From positions 1 through 40,994 of the forward strand of contig CAIYJU010000056.1 in assembly GCA_903926565.1 (NCBI GenBank): a stretch of 40,994 nt of DNA. The letters run 5' to 3'. A program made the position numbers and the translations under genes. This DNA is from an uncultured Bacteroidales bacterium (GTDB lineage: Bacteria; Bacteroidota; Bacteroidia; Bacteroidales; FEN-979). Shown here piece after piece: positions 16,505-25,400 of the stretch; position 1 is the first letter of the stretch; each line of letters opens with the position of its first letter. The notes beneath the pieces were generated by a model. It worked only from the letters and a program-made list of their open reading frames with translations, ran no database searches and was not told the DNA's origin.

Positions 16505-18424
16505 ATGAGTACAATCTTTGGAATCATTGATAAAACCGGAGAGGGATTCGACCCGCATTGGCTTGAAATAATGAAGGCTGACCTTTCTCATGGAACTCCT
16601 GATGAATCGGGCATCTGGCTGAACGAGAAAGCCGGCTTGGGAAATTTATTGATTTTCAACACTCCCGAATCCCTGACTGAAAAACTGCCGTTTGAGGACC
16701 AGCAGACAGGTCATGTCATTTGCAGCGATTCGAGAATCGATAACCGGAACCAAATAGCCGGGTTGTTATCGGTCAGTGATAGTGACCTGAAAAGGATGTC
16801 CGACAGCGACCTGGTCATGCAGGCATACCTGAAGCGTTCAGAAGAGTGCTGTAACTTGTTGCGTGGTGATTTTTGCTTTGCCATTTATGATCCCAGTCAC
16901 CATTTTTTATTCATTGCAAGGGATCATTTTGGAATGCGGCCACTCTTTTATTTTGATCATCCCCGTTACTTTGTCTTCTCCTCTGAATTAAGAGGAATCC
17001 TTGCCTTGCCATTTTTCGATAAAGAACTGAACAAGTCATGGTTGCTTGATTTCCTGATCAATGTTGAACGGGAAGAACATGACACTTTCTACCAGGGGAT
17101 ACACTCCCTCCCACCCGGCCATCGCCTGGTTGTGAGCTCCGGACGCGTGGAAATCCGCAGGTATTGGGAATTGACGGTTCCCGACAGGCTGGTTATGAAA
17201 TCAGATCAGGAATATATAGCGGGGTATAAGGCGCTGTTTGAAAGCGCAGTGAAAAACCGGGTCAGATCCGCTTTCCCGGTGGGCGCAGAGTTAAGCGGCG
17301 GACTCGACTCATCCTCCATTGCAGCGGTTGCTCAGAAGAGTCTGACGGCCAGGGGCGATCAATTGCATGCTTTTGCCCGGGTGCTTCCTGAGAAGGTCAT
17401 TCCTGAGCTTGATGAGAACTGGCAGGATGAAACTGCTGAAATTGAAATGGTTTGCAACTTTTGCAGGATAGAAAACATCCAGCATGTAACTCTTGAAGAT
17501 CAAAGGATCATCGACAACATACGACAAAACATCGATGTGATCCGTTCACCCTTTTACAGCAATTATGGCGTATATAACCTTAATGCAAATCAGATGGCAA
17601 GATCTGCAGGGGTACGAACCATTTTATCCGGTCATGGCGGGGATCAGATGCTGACAAATCCGGCTCATTTTGTATATACCGATTACAAAAGAAAATTCAG
17701 GTATTTTAAACTTTTTTGTGACATCAGGGCTCAAAACACCATACATGAACTTGGGTTTGCACAATCCCTGAGATATTTTTTTAATCTGCCTTCAGGTAAA
17801 ACAGATTTCAGCAATAAGAGACAAGAGGTTAAAAAACTCTACAGGTTTGGAATCGATCCCGGTTTCCTGAACCAGCATGACCTTGAGAAACAGTATCTGA
17901 AACACCGGCAGCAGGTGATGCTGCTCCCGGATGGTGCCACTGACCTCATGTTGAAGATTACCCAGCGTCATTTAACCAACCGGATTGAAGTTACCTCCAT
18001 CCTGGCAGGACATGACCAGATTGAATTCAGATATCCCATGTTCGATGTTGATTTGATCAGGTATTATCTTGCCGTTCCGGATGAAATCAAGCGCAAATTC
18101 AGGGTCGGCCGCTATATTCACAGGATGGCCATGCAGGATGAATTACCGGCATCAATTCAATGGAGAAAGGACAAGAACGGCACGATAAACCCGGGGCTTC
18201 CAAGGATTTTCACCAACGAGGCCGGAAAAATCAAAACCGACATGCAAAAATTTATCACGAATCGTAACATTTCATACCCGAATGTTTTTGACCTGAAAAT
18301 GATTGAAAAGCTTGTTGCCGCCAATGATAGCGAACTATTCAAATTCAAATCCCTGATCAATAAATTTTTCCAGTTGCAACCTTTTGAAAAAATAATTGAA
18401 AATAAATTTGGAAATCCGGTCTAA
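16505..18424 (+). CDS. Lasso cyclase (asparagine-synthetase-like, C protein)
   Basis: 639 residues, the size of lasso cyclases. The N-terminal half resembles a class II glutamine amidotransferase (DFCFAIYDPSHH; ARDHFGMRPLFYFDHPRYFV), but the catalytic Cys2 is absent (the protein starts M-S-T), as is normal for lasso cyclases that use no glutamine. The synthetase half carries the ATP pyrophosphate loop ELSGGLDSSS. Cyclases adenylate the side chain of an Asp or Glu and join it to the core N-terminus, threading the tail. The predicted acceptor is Glu34 of the precursor. The Cys2 loss and the B1/B2 neighbours separate this from ordinary AsnB. Confidence 0.9.
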   Translation: MSTIFGIIDKTGEGFDPHWLEIMKADLSHGTPDESGIWLNEKAGLGNLLIFNTPESLTEKLPFEDQQTGHVICSDSRIDNRNQIAGLLSVSDSDLKRMSDSDLVMQAYLKRSEECCNLLRGDFCFAIYDPSHHFLFIARDHFGMRPLFYFDHPRYFVFSSELRGILALPFFDKELNKSWLLDFLINVEREEHDTFYQGIHSLPPGHRLVVSSGRVEIRRYWELTVPDRLVMKSDQEYIAGYKALFESAVKNRVRSAFPVGAELSGGLDSSSIAAVAQKSLTARGDQLHAFARVLPEKVIPELDENWQDETAEIEMVCNFCRIENIQHVTLEDQRIIDNIRQNIDVIRSPFYSNYGVYNLNANQMARSAGVRTILSGHGGDQMLTNPAHFVYTDYKRKFRYFKLFCDIRAQNTIHELGFAQSLRYFFNLPSGKTDFSNKRQEVKKLYRFGIDPGFLNQHDLEKQYLKHRQQVMLLPDGATDLMLKITQRHLTNRIEVTSILAGHDQIEFRYPMFDVDLIRYYLAVPDEIKRKFRVGRYIHRMAMQDELPASIQWRKDKNGTINPGLPRIFTNEAGKIKTDMQKFITNRNISYPNVFDLKMIEKLVAANDSELFKFKSLINKFFQLQPFEKIIENKFGNPV

Positions 18425-18484
18425 GATGTTTATTATTGTCCCCTTGATTGCACACAGAACGCTAACTTATAAATATTTACTACT

Positions 18485-18619
18485 ATGGAAAATGTTACAA
18501 AAACCAAAAGGACATGGCAATCTCCTGAAATTGAAGTTATTAATTCTAAAATGACCAACAGCGGAGGCCATCCCTGGTACAAAGAAGATGCCCATTACAC
18601 CGACCCCTACCTTTCCTAA
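18485..18619 (+). CDS. Lasso precursor peptide (44 aa)
   Basis: The leader has W11-x2-P14-E-I16, a variant of the Y-x2-P-x-L site, and Thr24, the usual -2 residue. Cleavage after Asn25 gives the core SGGHPWYKEDAHYTDPYLS, 19 residues. Ser1 to Glu9 would be a nine-membered ring, leaving a ten-residue tail; Ser1 is rare but known (streptomonomicin). If cleavage is after Ser26, Gly1 to Glu8 or Asp9 is possible. There are three Tyr, no Cys, and C-terminal Ser44, the residue phosphorylated in paeninodin. The gene sits 60 bp after the cyclase and before a terminator. It is too short for routine ORF calling. Confidence 0.8.
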   Translation: MENVTKTKRTWQSPEIEVINSKMTNSGGHPWYKEDAHYTDPYLS

Positions 18620-18690
18620 TGCATATTCTTTTTATAAACAGTTTTAAATTCTAAACGGTTTTGTAACTGTTGTGCATCAGTATGATATTC

Positions 18691-18717
18691 AAACAGCAGG
18701 TTTTACCTGCTGTTTTT
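18691..18717 (+). terminator. Intrinsic terminator after the precursor gene
   Basis: AAACAGCAGG, loop TTTTA, CCTGCTGTTT and a following T tract form a ten-pair stem with a U run. It stands between the precursor (stop at 18619) and the exporter (start 18751), so it may trim transcripts after the precursor and allow only partial read-through to the exporter. Confidence 0.8.
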
Positions 18718-18750
18718 GATTTTTATGCATGTCAGTGTTCAGTTAAATAC

Positions 18751-20475
18751 ATGAAGCAAAAGGAGATACATCGCCAATTTTTAATCCGGCTTTCCAAAGA
18801 CCTTTTCAATTTTTCCGGCAGACGTGTGATTGTCTCTTTTGTCCTGCAGATTCTTACAGGTTTTACACAAGGAATCGGCATCCTGCTTTTGATCCCGCTC
18901 CTCAGCCTGATCGGAATTTTCGACAACCAGGGCAAGGGATCAGATTTTGTTGCAAAGGTTGTTGCCTTTCTCCATAAAACGGGCATTCCCGGCGGAATCG
19001 TCACAATCCTGTTATTTTATATTGTTATTGTTGCATTGAGTTCCGCGCTCAACAGCTACCAGAGTCTTGTCAATGCAAGGATTCAGCAAAGGTTTGTAAG
19101 GTTTCTCAAAGACAGGTTATACATCTCCTTAGGACACAGCCAGTGGCTTTTTGCCTCACGGTTACGGATGTCCGATGTTGCGCATATCGTTACCTCCGAG
19201 GTTCAGCGGGCCGGTCAGGCCATCTTCCAGGTTTTAAGATCCACCAGCACCCTGATCACCATGTTGATGTACCTTGGAGTAGCGTTCCTGTTGTCACCAT
19301 CCATGGCTTCTATATCCCTGGCCGGGGCACTCGTTCTGCTGGTCCTGGGGCAAAAGAAAAACAAATCGGCTGCTCAGCTTGGGAAATCCAGCCAACACGC
19401 TGCAAAGAAGGTTTACCAGGTGGTTCTGGAACATCTCTCGGGAATGAAGGTAGCCAAAAGTTTTGCTGAAGAAGACCGGTATATCGGAGAGTTTATTCAA
19501 CATACCGAAGATGTTGAAAACCGGAAAATAGATTATGTTAAATTGAGCTCACGCACCTCGTTCATGTTCTCCCTTGGAACGGTTGTCCTGCTAAGCGCCT
19601 ATGTTTATTTTGCCATCGAGGTACTTGCCATGCCTGCCTCCACCCTGCTGGTACTTATCTACATTTTTTCACGGCTGTTGCCCAAGGTCTCTTCGCTGCA
19701 GTCTTCCTACCAGTCCATTCTGCTTTCGATACCGGCCTTTACCGCCGTAATGGAGCTGCAAAAGGAATGTGACCTTCATGGTGAAAATTTAACCAGGGAC
19801 GGCAATCGGGCTGATATAGAAGGCTCTGTTGTTTTCAGAGATGTTTCCTTCAATTACGGCGCCAATATGGTACTTGATCATCTGTCGCTTCAAATCCCGT
19901 TAAACAGAATAACCTGCATCACCGGCAAATCCGGTTCGGGAAAGACCACACTCGCCGATTTGATCCTGGGGTTACTGAAACCGGTTTCAGGAGAAATCCT
20001 GGCGGACAACCGCCCGCTCGACGAGGCCCTCATCTACCAGTGGCGTAAAAGCCTCGGATATGTCACCCAGGAGTCCTTCCTCTTCAACGATACAATCCGC
20101 AACAACCTGGTGTGGACAAAGCCTGATGCCACAGATGATGAACTCTGGGATGCGCTCCAGAAAGCATCAGCGGATGAAATGGTGAGAAACTTAAAATCCG
20201 GGCTCGAAACTGTTGTTGGCGACCGGGGCGCCCAGCTCTCCGGCGGAGAACGCCAGCGGCTTGCACTGGCAAGGGCGCTGGTCCGCAAACCTGCCATGCT
20301 CATCCTCGATGAGGCAACAAATGCCCTGGACCAGGAAAATGAACAGAAGATCATCGGGGCGCTTGAGCGGATCAAAGGCACCACCACCATGGTGATCATC
20401 TCTCACAGCAAGGAAATTCACCGGATTGCCGACCAGGTCATCCACCTCGATGCAGGGAGGATCAGCCATGGCTGA
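18751..20475 (+). CDS. ABC exporter (fused membrane and ATPase domains), lasso D type
   Basis: 574 residues from the ATG at 18751; an in-frame TTG at 18670 lies upstream of the terminator hairpin and is rejected. Five to six membrane helices fill residues of about 20-310. The ATPase follows, with Walker A GKSGSGKTT near 392-400, signature LSGGERQRLALARAL near 496-510, and Walker B LILDEATNALD near 517-527. This domain order matches ABC exporters that secrete lasso peptides and also confer immunity. There is no N-terminal C39 peptidase domain, consistent with leader removal by B2. It overlaps the downstream GT2 gene by 8 bp. Confidence 0.85.
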   Translation: MKQKEIHRQFLIRLSKDLFNFSGRRVIVSFVLQILTGFTQGIGILLLIPLLSLIGIFDNQGKGSDFVAKVVAFLHKTGIPGGIVTILLFYIVIVALSSALNSYQSLVNARIQQRFVRFLKDRLYISLGHSQWLFASRLRMSDVAHIVTSEVQRAGQAIFQVLRSTSTLITMLMYLGVAFLLSPSMASISLAGALVLLVLGQKKNKSAAQLGKSSQHAAKKVYQVVLEHLSGMKVAKSFAEEDRYIGEFIQHTEDVENRKIDYVKLSSRTSFMFSLGTVVLLSAYVYFAIEVLAMPASTLLVLIYIFSRLLPKVSSLQSSYQSILLSIPAFTAVMELQKECDLHGENLTRDGNRADIEGSVVFRDVSFNYGANMVLDHLSLQIPLNRITCITGKSGSGKTTLADLILGLLKPVSGEILADNRPLDEALIYQWRKSLGYVTQESFLFNDTIRNNLVWTKPDATDDELWDALQKASADEMVRNLKSGLETVVGDRGAQLSGGERQRLALARALVRKPAMLILDEATNALDQENEQKIIGALERIKGTTTMVIISHSKEIHRIADQVIHLDAGRISHG

Positions 20476-21331
20476 GAAGCCGGTCGCTGATATATCCATT
20501 GTTGCTCCCAATTACAACAACGGACGCTTTCTCACTGCATTTATTGAAAGCATAGTCAACTCAACCTTCCTCCCCCGTGAGTTGATCCTGGTTGATGACG
20601 GTTCAACTGATGAATCAATGGTTGTTTTAGAAAAATTCTCTTACCTGGAATATCTCAGGGTGATAAGGCTCCCTGAAAACCGCGGGATGCCGGCAGCCCT
20701 GAACGCCGGGGTGGAATGTGCTGCAGCAAAATATATCATGCGTGCCGATCCTGACGACACTTTCTATCCTGAACGCATTGAATGTCAGTATCAATATATG
20801 GAAATGCATCCTGAAATCGATATTTCGGGATGCCAGGTACAGTACTTTCAATCCAAAACCGGGCATAACCTGAACATCTCCAACTTCCCAACCCGGCATA
20901 CCGATATTGTCCGTTCCTTTCAAAATGGAGTCAACGGCATACAACATCCAACCGTTATTGCCCGGCGGAACGTTTTCCAGGCCTACAGGTATGCGAATCA
21001 AACCCCGGGCGAGGATTATGACATCTTCTCGCGAATGGCACGTGATGGCCATCATTTTGCCAACCTTCACGAGCCATTGTACAGGATGAGGATTCATCCG
21101 GCAAGTTCAACAAGCAACATCACCTTAAAATCGGTACAGTATATATTCTCCACCCGTGACAGAATATGGGGCACTCAATCAACCAAAGCAAGAATATATT
21201 GCTACTATTTTTATATCTATTTTTACCGGCAGTATCAGCTTAAAACGAATATTTTGTCAAGACATCTCTTTTTGTTGTTAGCGGGCATCGTATTCCCGGC
21301 CAGAATAATTAAACGATTTACCGTCAGATGA
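20468..21331 (+). CDS. GT2 family glycosyltransferase
   Basis: 287 residues from the ATG at 20468, which overlaps the exporter stop by 8 bp; an in-frame TTG at 20426 is a poor start. Classical GT2 features are ISIVAPNYNNGRFL, ILVDDGSTDES, the GMPAALNAGVE segment and the metal-binding MRADPDD. It is probably cytoplasmic; a hydrophobic C-terminal stretch (YYFYIYFYRQY, LFLLLAGIVF) may contact the membrane. Its place after the exporter suggests it works on the peptide or on a glycan made with it. Family assignment is firm; donor and acceptor are unknown. Confidence 0.85.
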   Translation: MAEKPVADISIVAPNYNNGRFLTAFIESIVNSTFLPRELILVDDGSTDESMVVLEKFSYLEYLRVIRLPENRGMPAALNAGVECAAAKYIMRADPDDTFYPERIECQYQYMEMHPEIDISGCQVQYFQSKTGHNLNISNFPTRHTDIVRSFQNGVNGIQHPTVIARRNVFQAYRYANQTPGEDYDIFSRMARDGHHFANLHEPLYRMRIHPASSTSNITLKSVQYIFSTRDRIWGTQSTKARIYCYYFYIYFYRQYQLKTNILSRHLFLLLAGIVFPARIIKRFTVR

Positions 21332-22416
21332 AAGTTGGAATCCTTGGAACCCGCGGAATCCCGAACAATTATGGAGGTTTTGAACAGTTTGCCGAATATT
21401 TTTCATGCAGGCTGGCAGCAGCCGGGGTTGAAGTCTGGGTATACAATTCGCACAACCATCCATACCGGCAGGATAAGTGGAACGGTGTTCATATCGTGCA
21501 TTGTTTTGATCCGGAGTATATTATTGGACCGGCCGGACCTTTTATATACGACCTGAATTGCATCCTTGACAGCCGGAAACGTCATTTTGACATCATCTTA
21601 CAACTTGGATATGCAAGTGCCTCTGTGTGGCACAGGTTTCTTCCCACAGGGGTTAAAATTGTAACCAATGTGGATGGGCTCGAATGGTCACGCTCCAAAT
21701 ATGGCAGAATGCTCAAATCCTTCATCCGAAAGGCGGAACACCTGGCTGTTTTCAGCAGTGATTTAATTGTAGCCGACTCACCGCAGATCGACGAATATTT
21801 TCATCGTACCCATGGAATAGACTCCTGTTATATTCCTTATGGGGCAGAAATCCTTGATAAGCCGGACGAAACAGCGCTGCATGCTTTTAATGTGTTACCG
21901 GGATCATACTATCTGGCCATTTCAAGGATTCAGCCCGACAACAACACCGAGGCCATTATGAAAGGGTTTCTTGAGTCAGGTTCTGACCGGCACCTGCTGT
22001 TGGTGGGCAGTATGAATAATCAATATGGGAAAGAGCTGATAAGAAGATACCCTTCTGAAAAGATCAGGTTCCTGGGCACCATTTTCGACATCAACCTGCT
22101 CAATCAGCTGCGGTATTATTCGCGGCTCTATTTTCATGGACATTCGTCAGGCGGCACCAATCCTTCACTACTGGAGGCCATGGCTTCCCGGGCATTGATC
22201 TGCGCACATGACAATCGTTTTAACAGGATGATCCTTGGCCCGGATGCCTTTTATTTCAGCAATGAACACGATATTGCAGGCCATATCCTTGCTGACCCAT
22301 CCAAAGGGGAGCATGCACACTTTCTTTCAAATAATGTAAAGAAAATCGTGGATACATATCAGTGGGATAAAATAACAGATTCCTACATCGAAGCGTTTAA
22401 AACTGTTCTGAAATAA
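21328..22416 (+). CDS. DUF1972/GT4-type glycosyltransferase (rhamnosyltransferase-like)
   Basis: 362 residues. The N-terminus MKVGILGTRGIPNNYGGFEQ is the hallmark of DUF1972 proteins, exemplified by the WchF-type rhamnosyltransferases of capsule pathways. VDGLEWSRSKYG in the middle, and the C-terminal GT-B region with GTNPSLLEAMASRALICAHDN, complete a two-domain retaining GT. The start overlaps the GT2 stop (ATGA). It closes the lasso operon; a bidirectional terminator follows. The sugar is plausibly rhamnose or a related deoxyhexose, unproven. Confidence 0.85.
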   Translation: MKVGILGTRGIPNNYGGFEQFAEYFSCRLAAAGVEVWVYNSHNHPYRQDKWNGVHIVHCFDPEYIIGPAGPFIYDLNCILDSRKRHFDIILQLGYASASVWHRFLPTGVKIVTNVDGLEWSRSKYGRMLKSFIRKAEHLAVFSSDLIVADSPQIDEYFHRTHGIDSCYIPYGAEILDKPDETALHAFNVLPGSYYLAISRIQPDNNTEAIMKGFLESGSDRHLLLVGSMNNQYGKELIRRYPSEKIRFLGTIFDINLLNQLRYYSRLYFHGHSSGGTNPSLLEAMASRALICAHDNRFNRMILGPDAFYFSNEHDIAGHILADPSKGEHAHFLSNNVKKIVDTYQWDKITDSYIEAFKTVLK

Positions 22417-22430
22417 TAAGGATATTCCGT

Positions 22431-22468
22431 AAAACAAAAAATCCCGCTTTCGCGGGATTTTTTGTTTT
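22431..22468. terminator. Bidirectional terminator
   Basis: ATCCCGC, loop TTTC, GCGGGAT, flanked on the left by AAAACAAAAA and on the right by TTTTTTGTTTT, so it works in both directions. It ends the lasso operon on the plus strand and the giant gene on the minus strand. Confidence 0.85.
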
Positions 22469-22481
22469 CGAATCGTTATCT

Positions 22482-25400
22482 CTAGTTTATTTTTATCAAT
22501 TTAAATGTTTCTGCCTGATCGCCCGAAACCACTTTTACGAAGTAGAGTCCGGTCGGGAATCCGGATATTGTGAATTCACGTTTCTTCTCTCCGGTGAGTT
22601 GTCCTGAAAGAACTTTATCACCACGCATCCCGAATATTTCCACCTTCACGACTTCAGCTGTTGAACCACTTGTTTGTTCAATGGTAAAGTTTCCGGTAGT
22701 CGGGTTTGGATAGATGTTGAATTTGACATTCTGCGAAATAGCAGGCAGTGTCTCTTCGCCGGTTGCTGTGTTAACAATTGAAGGAGCCTTCGCGCCGCAA
22801 TGATCCGTTAATGAGATATACCCATGCAGGTAACCGCCGGCTAACACCTTTGCTCCGGGCATAAAGAGTATATTCTGTCCTGCGATCATCGTGACGTTTC
22901 CACCACTGTTCACAATAAACGAAGTACCTCCACCCGCAACAGTAATGGTAAGCAGGGAGTTATAACACCTGGTTTCAGCACCAACAGTTCCTGTAACAGT
23001 AATACTGCCGGTATGGTAACCGGTAACTGTCATAACCACTGAATTGGATGTGGCAGGACCGGAAACACAACTTTCACTGGATGTCAGTACACAAGTCACG
23101 ACATCACCATTAACAGGTTTATATGTATAGGTTGAACCGCCGCCTGCAACATTAAATCCATTGACTTTCCACTGGTAGGATGGCGTTACTCCACCGTTAA
23201 CAGGAGTGGCAGTGAACGTCACATTTGCGTCAGCAACAGAAGGATTTACAGATGGAACAATAGTTACACTGACTGGCAACGCAGGAGTAAGGGTAATATT
23301 CACACAATTATACATCCTGTTTTGACAGTGGGTGGTATTGTTTTCAGCAAGCGTCCAGTAGTGACCTGCAACTGGCGGGATAGAACCGAATGAGATCGGG
23401 CCACCTGTGCCGGCAATCGTTGTCGGGCTGATTTGAGTAATACCAAGCCAGAGTGTATAACTAACTCCCAATTGTGAACCGGTAAGTCCGACAGTTATAC
23501 CAGGAACACTTGAACAATATGCTCCGCTTCCGGTCCCGGCATAAATGACAGGCAGCGGGTTAATTGTTACAACGACAGGTTTAACATCAAACCAGCCTCC
23601 CGGAGGTATGGTGGCCTTGATGTAGTATGTGCCATTGCCGACAGCCGTGGGGGTTGGTACCGGAAGGGTACAGGCAGCATCACGCCAGTAGGTTAATACC
23701 GTGGTTGGCGGATAGACGCTTCCAGCGGTAACAGCAGGTGCGGTCAGGTCAATCCTGTATGGTGAACAGATTGACTGATTATGTGTAACCAGGATGGGTT
23801 TTGGATTCACTGTGATGGTGAATGTCTTGGCTGGTCCTGTACAACTAACTGATCCATTACTATAGGAAGGTGTAACTACGATGGTGGCCACAACAGTAGA
23901 CACACCGAGATTTACAGCAGTAAAGGCAGCAATATCACCTGTTCCCGCGGCAGCAAGGCCGATGCTTGTTGTGTTGTTTGTCCATGTGAACGTAGTAGTT
24001 CCGCCTGTGTTGACAGTGCCGTACAGAACGGCTGCTGTCAGATCACCATTATTCAACACCTGATTTGCCGGCTGATTCACCTGGCCTGTCGGGTTGACAG
24101 TAATAGTAAAGGTCTTCGACGGTCCGGCACAACCGGTCAGTGCCTCCTTAGCTGGTCCAGGGTTATAGAAGGTCGGCGTGACGGTAATCGTAGCAGTGAC
24201 AGGAGAGGTACCAACATTTATTGCGTTAAATGATATATCTCCTGACCCTGTTGCAGACAATCCGATACCTGGTGTATTGTTTGACCACAGGTAGATCGTA
24301 GTTCCACCTGTATTGGTGGTTCCGAAAACCACACCTACACTGTTCGTGTTGCAGACAACCTGATTGGCAGGCTGATTTACCTGTCCGGTAGGATTAACCG
24401 TGATGGTGAAAATCTCCTGATTGCCATCGCAGGTTACTGATCCATAAGTGAAATGTGAAGTTACTGTAACAGTGGCAACAACAGGTGCTGTACCATTATT
24501 GACCGCGGTAAATGAAGCTATGTTCCCTGTGCCGCTTGCATCAAGACCGATGGAGGGTGCTGTGTTGACCCATGTATAGGTGGTAACTCCAACCAGGTTG
24601 GTGGTGGTAAAGTTTATTGCGCTTGTCGATACACCATTGCATAACCTCTGATTAGCCACGGTGTTCACCTGGCCGGTCGGGTTCACCGTGATGGTAAATG
24701 TCTGTTCCGGACCATCACAGGTTACCAGATCATAAGTAAAGTGAGGTGTTACCGTAATGGTTGCAACGACAGGTGAATTGGTGATATTGGCAGCACTGAA
24801 TGATCCGATATTTCCGGTTCCGCTTGCGGCGATTCCGATGCTGGGCAAAGTATTTGTCCATGTATAGGTAGTGACACCAACCGTGTTGACGGTTCCAAAT
24901 GTAACCGAAGTTAACGTTCCGTTACACTCTACAATGTCTGCCGGGTCATTGACCTGTCCTGTTGGATTTACCGTAATGGTGAAAATGTCGGCTGGTCCGT
25001 CACAGGTTAGCGCTCCATAAGTAAAATGCGGGGTCACCGTAACCGTAGCGATAACAGGCGCTGTGCCGGTGTTGATCCCGGTAAAACCAAGGATGTTACC
25101 TGTTCCGCTGGCTGCAAGTCCGATACTGGCCGCACTGTTTGTCCAGGTAAATACCGTGGATCCAACAGTGTTATTGGTTGTAAAGCTGACACCAGACACG
25201 GGCGAACCGTTACAAACAACCTGGTCGCCCGTTGCATTAACCTGTCCGGTCGGATTCACAGTGATGGTAAAGGAAATCTCCGAACCAGTGCAACTCACAC
25301 CTTCGTTTTCAAATATTGGTACGACAATGATTGTGGCCACTACCGGCGCTGTACCGGTATTGACTACGTTAAAGGAGGAAATATCGCCAGAGCCGGCCGA

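Noticed and set aside
16505-18424. Housekeeping asparagine synthetase (AsnB)
   Set aside because: The glutaminase Cys2 is missing, and it lies between B2 and the precursor, so the cyclase reading fits better.
18426-18554. 42-codon ORF overlapping the precursor in another frame
   Set aside because: It lacks leader motifs and has a Leu/Lys-rich tail; the lasso frame has W-x2-P, Thr at -2 and an acceptor Glu.
18670-18750. TTG-start extension of the ABC exporter
   Set aside because: It would run through a clear terminator hairpin (18691-18714), and it adds no conserved sequence.
20426-20467. TTG-start extension of the GT2 gene
   Set aside because: The ATG at 20468 starts next to the conserved ISIVAPNYNN strand and overlaps the exporter stop in the usual way.
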